A stretch of DNA of 56,071 nt from NCBI GenBank assembly GCA_021809645.1, contig JAJZKE010000002.1:1-56071 (forward strand), read 5' to 3'. Position numbers and translations under genes: made by a program. Origin of the DNA: a bacterium. Its GTDB lineage: Bacteria > Patescibacteriota > Saccharimonadia > Saccharimonadales > UBA4665. The notes below the pieces were generated by a model. It searched no databases, was not told the origin of the DNA, and saw only the letters and a list, made by a program, of their open reading frames with translations. Of this stretch, positions 51,672 through 56,071 are shown one piece after another (positions within the stretch are counted from its first letter, which is position 1; each line of letters begins with the position of its first letter).

Positions 51672-53617
51672 ATAGGTGGTTGTTGTAAAGACTGGCTATT
51701 GCCGAGATCGATTGTTTGCTGAAAATTTCCAGAAGACTGATCCCTTTCATAAAGAGGTTGAGTCTTTGAAGGTTCAAGATTTTGGTTTTCTCCAGGGTTA
51801 GTAGTTATTAAGCTCGTTTCCGTCGGGCTAGCCACTATTTGAACATGGACATGATTTTGCCCGGCAAAGAATAGACCTTGTCCTACTGGGAATTGACTTA
51901 ATCTTTTCTTTTCTTCTGAAGTTAACTTAAAGACATCTGCTAATATGTCAACTGCTGAAGGAGACTGTTTCAGTAGAAATTGCATAGATGCATTAGCAAC
52001 AACCGCTCTTCCCATCCTTGAGCCTATGAAGTCTTCAACATCTTGAGAAATAGTAGTTATTCCTAAATTATATTTTCTAGCTCTTTTAGCGATACTGAAG
52101 ATGAAGTTAGCAGAATCTTCAAAACGCATTAGTTGCCAAGCCTCATCAATAATTAAAATACGCCTTTTTTGATCTATTTTTGTCTTATTCCAGATGTAGT
52201 TTAAAACTATATACATCGCCACCGGTCTTAATTCATCTTCTAGGTCTCTGATATTAAAAACAGCTAAAGAATTGTTAATATTAATATTAGATTGTTGAGA
52301 AAAAATACCAGAAAAAGTACCGGTAGTGTACTTTCTTAGTCTCTGCGCTAGTTGCGGACCGCTGCCACCCATATGCAGCAGAGTGTCATAAAGGTCAGAT
52401 ATTGTTGGTGGCGGAGAGCGGTGTGTTAGAGGATCGTTAGTAATTCCAGCTCTGGCGTAAGTTTCAATTAAAGCTGCGTCAAGATCAGCCTCTTCACTCG
52501 GAGCAAGTACCGGTATTGGCACAGCTGCACCACCCAATAATTGAGCTTGGGCACCACCCATCATCAATCTGAGCAAGCCGTGTAATGTAATTAAATTGCT
52601 CCGCAGGGCGTTGTCAGCCTCTTCAGAGTCGACTACTTCCGGTAAATCAAAAGGATTTATCCTAGTCGAAGAATTTAGGCTTAGTCTTACGTAAGCTCCA
52701 CCTACAGCATCACACATCCTTTGATATTCATTTTCAGGGTCGATAATGAATATCTCAGTACCAAACATCATACTTCTCAGAGCCTCTAATTTAACCAGAA
52801 ATGATTTACCAGCTCCAGATTTGGCAAAAACAACTGAATTACCGTTTTCCAACGAAAAACGATCAAAAATTACCAACCCGGAATTATGCATATTAACGCC
52901 GTATAAGATGCCAGAGTCTTGACTTAGATCAGCACTTGTAAAAGGAAAACTGGTACTAAGTGCTCCGGTACTCATATTGCGACGGATTTGAAGCTGATCG
53001 GTCATTTGAGGAATGGTACTAGTGAAAGCCTGTTCTTGCTGAGAGGTCGCTGGCTTAGAATAAATTAATTGTTGGCCGAGCATAGACTCTACCTTATGAC
53101 TAACAAATTCTAATTCTTCCATGTCTCCTGCGTATATAGTAAAGTAGAGACCAAAGCGGAAAAATCTTTCTTCACCAACCTGAAGTTTATCTCGCATTTC
53201 TTCGGCATCAGAAATTGCGGCTTGTTTTGCAGGGTCCCTAACTTTTCCCTTTTCCTCGTCAATTTGAATACCAGCCTCTAGACGTGTTACTTTCTTGCGG
53301 AGGTTATCTAATACTATTCTGCTTTCAACAGGATAAACATATAAACTTAGATCCATTACTTCATCAAGGTTGACCATTCCAGAAAGCCAACCGGTATATA
53401 AATTTCTAGGATATCCGTATACATAAAAAGTTCTAGCGAATCTAGTGCCCAATTGAAAGAATGTCGAGCTAAACTCTAAGGAGCTTGGTGCAATAAAATC
53501 CCTAAGAGCCGTAATACCTTTTCGAAAAGCCGCTTGTACTTCTTGTTGCTCTTGTTGTTGATGCTGCTGAGCAATTACCACCGGGTCAACGGCCGGTTTT
53601 TTCTTAAAAAGCGCCAT
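51668..53617 (-). CDS. virB4: VirB4/TraC-like type IV secretion ATPase
   Basis: A 649-residue ATPase that energises type IV secretion or pilus assembly at the membrane. The N-terminal 230 residues are the CagE/TrbE-like domain. Walker A AKSGAGKSFLVK is near residue 270, Walker B RRILIIDEAWQLM near 490, then AKRARKYNLGITTISQDVEDF. The C-terminal 50 residues are Gln/Ser-rich. The start overlaps the preceding gene by 14 bases, so the two are coupled. A chromosomal VirB4 beside recF is typical of the Saccharibacteria-like layout I infer. Confidence 0.93.
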   Translation of the reverse strand: MALFKKKPAVDPVVIAQQHQQQEQQEVQAAFRKGITALRDFIAPSSLEFSSTFFQLGTRFARTFYVYGYPRNLYTGWLSGMVNLDEVMDLSLYVYPVESRIVLDNLRKKVTRLEAGIQIDEEKGKVRDPAKQAAISDAEEMRDKLQVGEERFFRFGLYFTIYAGDMEELEFVSHKVESMLGQQLIYSKPATSQQEQAFTSTIPQMTDQLQIRRNMSTGALSTSFPFTSADLSQDSGILYGVNMHNSGLVIFDRFSLENGNSVVFAKSGAGKSFLVKLEALRSMMFGTEIFIIDPENEYQRMCDAVGGAYVRLSLNSSTRINPFDLPEVVDSEEADNALRSNLITLHGLLRLMMGGAQAQLLGGAAVPIPVLAPSEEADLDAALIETYARAGITNDPLTHRSPPPTISDLYDTLLHMGGSGPQLAQRLRKYTTGTFSGIFSQQSNININNSLAVFNIRDLEDELRPVAMYIVLNYIWNKTKIDQKRRILIIDEAWQLMRFEDSANFIFSIAKRARKYNLGITTISQDVEDFIGSRMGRAVVANASMQFLLKQSPSAVDILADVFKLTSEEKKRLSQFPVGQGLFFAGQNHVHVQIVASPTETSLITTNPGENQNLEPSKTQPLYERDQSSGNFQQTIDLGNSQSLQQPPI

Positions 53618-54515
53618 CTTCTAGCTCCCTTTGTAAATGACTTTGAACGGCATTGCCCTGACCTTTAGTAATGACATCAGCTGACAAATCATCAAAGTTC
53701 TTTAATTGTTGCCTGGTTGCCGTGTCTGGATTATAGGTATCGTAAAACAACTCGATTAGTTCCTGAGTATCTAAAGGTAGCCCTTGAATATTACACTGTC
53801 CTAAACCAGCTAAAATTGCTTGAACTCTGTTTCTTAGCTCTGTCTTCGCTCTTTCAAGGTCATCTTCGTTAATTACTACATGCTGTTCTTTGTTGCTAAA
53901 TATACCAGCTAGTCCTGTTATGAAGTTTTTACTTTCAGTTAAAGCTTTTTCAACCTCATCATGGGGGAAGAAGGGTATAATAATGTAAAACTTTTTATCC
54001 ATTATGTTAGTTTGTTGGCTTAGATTATCAATATATGTAATATAATCGTCCATCAACAAAGCTAGTAACATATTGTCGTGTTCGGTCCGTATTTTATCTA
54101 ACTTTTCGATATAAGGTTGCAGATCAACTCTTTGTGAACGAACAGATATTTGGATTGGAAAATATAAAGAATTTAAGAATCCTTGGTATGAAAACTCAAC
54201 AGCTTCTTGTTCTTGGGGACTCATTAAATCAAAGTTAATGCTTTTTACCATCACAACCGAACGATAAGAACCGTCATTCATGATGACAATCCCATCTCGT
54301 ATTTCGGCTATCTGCAGAGAATTCTGAGTACTATTTGGGTTGGTCTTTGGCTTTTGAGATGGCCCAGACGGAGGTATAACTCCCGGTGCCCCACCGTTAT
54401 TAGTTGAATATTGCACAGAAGGTGGCACAGACGGAGCTAGTCCGGCTTGGGGACTAACCATATTTGGTTGAGTGACATCATTAATGTTTTGACCTGGGTT
54501 GTTTGCTGGATTCAT
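53604..54515 (-). CDS. TraC-like conjugation protein, N-terminal partner of VirB4
   Basis: A 303-residue protein. A Pro/Asn-rich disordered N-terminus of about 75 residues is followed by a domain beginning LQIAEIRDGIVIMNDGSYRS and containing FSYQGFLNSLYFPIQISVRS. This resembles the N-terminal domain found in front of TraC/VirB4 ATPases, here encoded separately. No Walker motifs are present. It is translated together with VirB4 (14-base overlap) and lies next to the PrgI-like gene, so a role in assembling the secretion ATPase is likely. Confidence 0.78.
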   Translation of the reverse strand: MNPANNPGQNINDVTQPNMVSPQAGLAPSVPPSVQYSTNNGGAPGVIPPSGPSQKPKTNPNSTQNSLQIAEIRDGIVIMNDGSYRSVVMVKSINFDLMSPQEQEAVEFSYQGFLNSLYFPIQISVRSQRVDLQPYIEKLDKIRTEHDNMLLALLMDDYITYIDNLSQQTNIMDKKFYIIIPFFPHDEVEKALTESKNFITGLAGIFSNKEQHVVINEDDLERAKTELRNRVQAILAGLGQCNIQGLPLDTQELIELFYDTYNPDTATRQQLKNFDDLSADVITKGQGNAVQSHLQRELEDGAF

Positions 54516-54523
54516 TTCCCACC

Positions 54524-55549
54524 TTAATGTAACGATATAGATACTTCGTCAGGACCACTCTTTGTGTTAGAGGATTTATTTATCTCGTGAGATATTACAC
54601 TGACCTTTAGATCATCACGTTTAGACATATTAATTATAGCAGGATCTGGAGTTTTGCTAGTAGTTGGCGATAGTGTTGTTTTTATTGTTTGCACCACAGT
54701 CGAGGCGGTAGACTGGGTTTGTTGAGGCTGGGTTTTTATTACTTTAGTCCTTAAAGAATGCATGTTATTTAATGAAGCTTCACTATTTTTACGAGCCTTG
54801 AGTAGCTGTTGATCTATTTCTTCTTCGGATGGAAGATTATTGACCACAGAATTAGTCACTTTTCCAACTATTTGTGGTTGATTATTGATTCTTGTATTCC
54901 CTCGTATATTATTTAAGTTCTCGATTAACTGTTGGCGACGTTGAGCTGTATCTGCGTTCAGCATCATATTAACTTGCTGGGCGATTGGATTAGCTTTTTC
55001 ATCAAACAAATCTTGTGCTTCAGGAATGTCGTAGTCAGGAACATCGCTAGGTAGTGATGAAGCGCTGATTAACCTATCTGAATCTTGATTATTGATAATT
55101 GGGTTTTGAAAGACATTGTTGACATTTTTAATTGCCCACCCCCTACTATCAATAGTATTAGCCAAAGCTTGTAGTCTAGACTTAACTTCTATCTGACTTA
55201 AGCCATTAGTACGAGAAATCTCAACTTTTTTTGGGACCGTTATAGTAACCAATTCTTTTACACCACTTTGTGCCCATATTCTTCTTCTTGGTTTGATAAA
55301 AAACTTTAGCTTGGCTAGAGCCCAAACTTCTGTTGGCTGATCTTTACCAAAAGGATAGGCCAAAAAACCAGCGAATAAGGCTATCGGAACAGTAAAAATA
55401 TCTAATAATTCTGCATGATGACTATATAGAAAATAACTTAAATAAAGAACAATTACTGCTACCAAGGCATATATGAATTGTCTAAAGCTTAAGGGGCCTA
55501 AAAGCTTATCTTCAGCCTCTACATCTTGAATAAGTTTGTATGTTGCCAT
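54524..55549 (-). CDS. PrgI family protein with long C-terminal tail
   Basis: A 341-residue protein. The first about 105 residues match PrgI: two membrane helices (about 24-42 and 50-68) flanked by DKLLGPLSFRQFIY and FIKPRRRIWAQSG. PrgI is the small membrane component (VirB3-like) found next to VirB4 in Gram-positive type IV systems. The remaining about 235 residues are a polar, Gln/Asn/Thr-rich cytoplasmic tail with no known fold. It is the first gene of the PrgI-TraC-VirB4 operon. Confidence 0.87.
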   Translation of the reverse strand: MATYKLIQDVEAEDKLLGPLSFRQFIYALVAVIVLYLSYFLYSHHAELLDIFTVPIALFAGFLAYPFGKDQPTEVWALAKLKFFIKPRRRIWAQSGVKELVTITVPKKVEISRTNGLSQIEVKSRLQALANTIDSRGWAIKNVNNVFQNPIINNQDSDRLISASSLPSDVPDYDIPEAQDLFDEKANPIAQQVNMMLNADTAQRRQQLIENLNNIRGNTRINNQPQIVGKVTNSVVNNLPSEEEIDQQLLKARKNSEASLNNMHSLRTKVIKTQPQQTQSTASTVVQTIKTTLSPTTSKTPDPAIINMSKRDDLKVSVISHEINKSSNTKSGPDEVSISLH

Positions 55550-55591
55550 ATAGCATTAGTATAACACCTTGTATAAGAGCTAATATAAAGA

Positions 55592-55597
55592 TATAAT
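55592..55597 (+). promoter_or_regulatory. -10 box, leaderless type
   Basis: A perfect TATAAT ends nine bases before the ATG at 55607. The intervening TTGATCAAA has no Shine-Dalgarno. Confidence 0.6.
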
Positions 55598-55606
55598 TTG
55601 ATCAAA

Positions 55607-56071
55607 ATGAAAGGTTTAAAACTAAAAAAACTACCAAAAATATTTTTTACATTAGCGCCATTTATATTTATTGGTCTAGTTCTTTCTTTCTCAATAATCA
55701 CAGCTAACTATAAGAGCCAAAGTTTAACTTTTTGCCAAAACAGTTCTGAATGCCAAGTATCAAATATTAGATTGACTAATGGTTGTGGTTCGGGCTCGGG
55801 TCATGTTCAAACCAGTATAAACTTTGGCTGTAATGGCAATCCTTGTCCGCCCGCCCCTCAAACAACAAACAATCCGCCATATTGTTCAACTAACCATAAC
55901 GGTATCATCGATCTAATGTTTGCGATTATTAGGTTTCTGTCTGACGGTGTTGGTTTAGTGGTAATCGCTTCAATAGTTATTGGCGGCGTGCAATATATTG
56001 TCTCTAGAGGAGAGCCAAATGAAACTCAGAAAGCGATAAAAAGATTAACCAGCGCTTTATTGGCCTTAGTT
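55607..56071 (+). CDS. VirB2/TrbC-like pilin subunit, partial (runs off the window)
   Basis: 155 codons are present and the frame stays open at the window edge. An N-terminal signal-type helix (about residues 12-33) is followed by a Cys-rich outside segment (six or more Cys, about 42-95) and a hydrophobic helix (about 105-130: DLMFAIIRFLSDGVGLVVIA). Next comes GGVQYIVSRGEPNETQKAIK, the loop pattern of VirB2/TrbC-like pilins of Gram-positive and CPR systems. It is divergent from the PrgI operon with a 57-bp gap. It probably forms the pilus or channel of the same secretion system. Confidence 0.75.
   Translation, partial: MKGLKLKKLPKIFFTLAPFIFIGLVLSFSIITANYKSQSLTFCQNSSECQVSNIRLTNGCGSGSGHVQTSINFGCNGNPCPPAPQTTNNPPYCSTNHNGIIDLMFAIIRFLSDGVGLVVIASIVIGGVQYIVSRGEPNETQKAIKRLTSALLALV

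Noticed and set aside
1-56071. UGA recoded as glycine (SR1/Gracilibacteria code)
   Set aside because: dnaA, dnaN, recF, glmS and aspS all read full length with UGA treated as a stop, and several genes end in UGA at overlapping starts.
1-56071. CRISPR arrays or rRNA genes
   Set aside because: No regularly spaced direct repeats and no rRNA sequence were seen on either strand. The only long exact repeat noticed is the 158-bp pair.

Overview
The window looks like a chromosomal segment of a Candidatus Saccharibacteria (TM7, Patescibacteria/CPR) genome. Most of it is AT-rich with short intergenic gaps. UGA is used as a stop, so this is genetic code 11 and not the SR1/Gracilibacteria code. The lineage call is inferred from three things: the recF-proximal VirB4/PrgI/VirB2-like cluster, many small one-helix membrane proteins of unknown function, and proteins made of Ig-like and propeller domains behind a single membrane anchor. 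No marker phylogeny was possible. The rpmH-rnpA-yidC-khpB / dnaA-dnaN-recF order at 45.7-51.7 kb is the classic bacterial origin neighbourhood, so oriC is probably inside the window.

Layout. 1-1671: a visibly more GC-rich left edge with a Fic AMPylase-like protein and the frameshifted remnant of a TOTE-type primase. It ends at the 3' end of an initiator tRNA gene. 1672-7595: two CAU tRNAs, an FtsB/DivIC-like protein, a Doc/AbrB toxin-antitoxin pair, an MFS carrier, a VIT1-like carrier, a two-gene ABC exporter and a 64-residue protein behind a palindromic promoter. 7771-20540: small membrane proteins, a Sua5-like enzyme, a Mur ligase, two anchored secreted-domain proteins, aspS, a CNNM/CBS protein, a DsbA-like oxidoreductase, nadD, and a 464-residue zinc-ribbon protein of unknown function behind a cobalamin-type riboswitch. 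20749-21207: a LexA-type DNA-binding domain without a peptidase.

21275-45666 is a long cell-surface glycan locus. It holds an O-antigen-ligase-like protein, an initiating phosphoglycosyltransferase, GT2 and GT4 glycosyltransferases, GtrA, sugar-nucleotide supply genes (phosphohexomutase, glmS, rmlA), a Wzm/Wzt ABC exporter with a methyltransferase, and two secreted proteins. The locus is interrupted at 25.2-26.1 kb by a rearrangement. There, a 3' HAD-phosphatase fragment is fused in frame to an exact 158-bp copy of the start of the gene at 11.6-13.4 kb, and this abuts an internally deleted IS30-type element. 45663-51671 is the origin region, and 51668-56071 is part of a type IV secretion-like cluster running off the right edge.

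The most unusual signals are the cobalamin riboswitch in front of an unrecognised gene, a 27-codon ORF whose start and stop regions can pair in two mutually exclusive ways, the duplication/IS30 chimera, and a recurrent promoter design with a -10 box 8-9 nt from the start codon and no Shine-Dalgarno, which predicts leaderless mRNAs.
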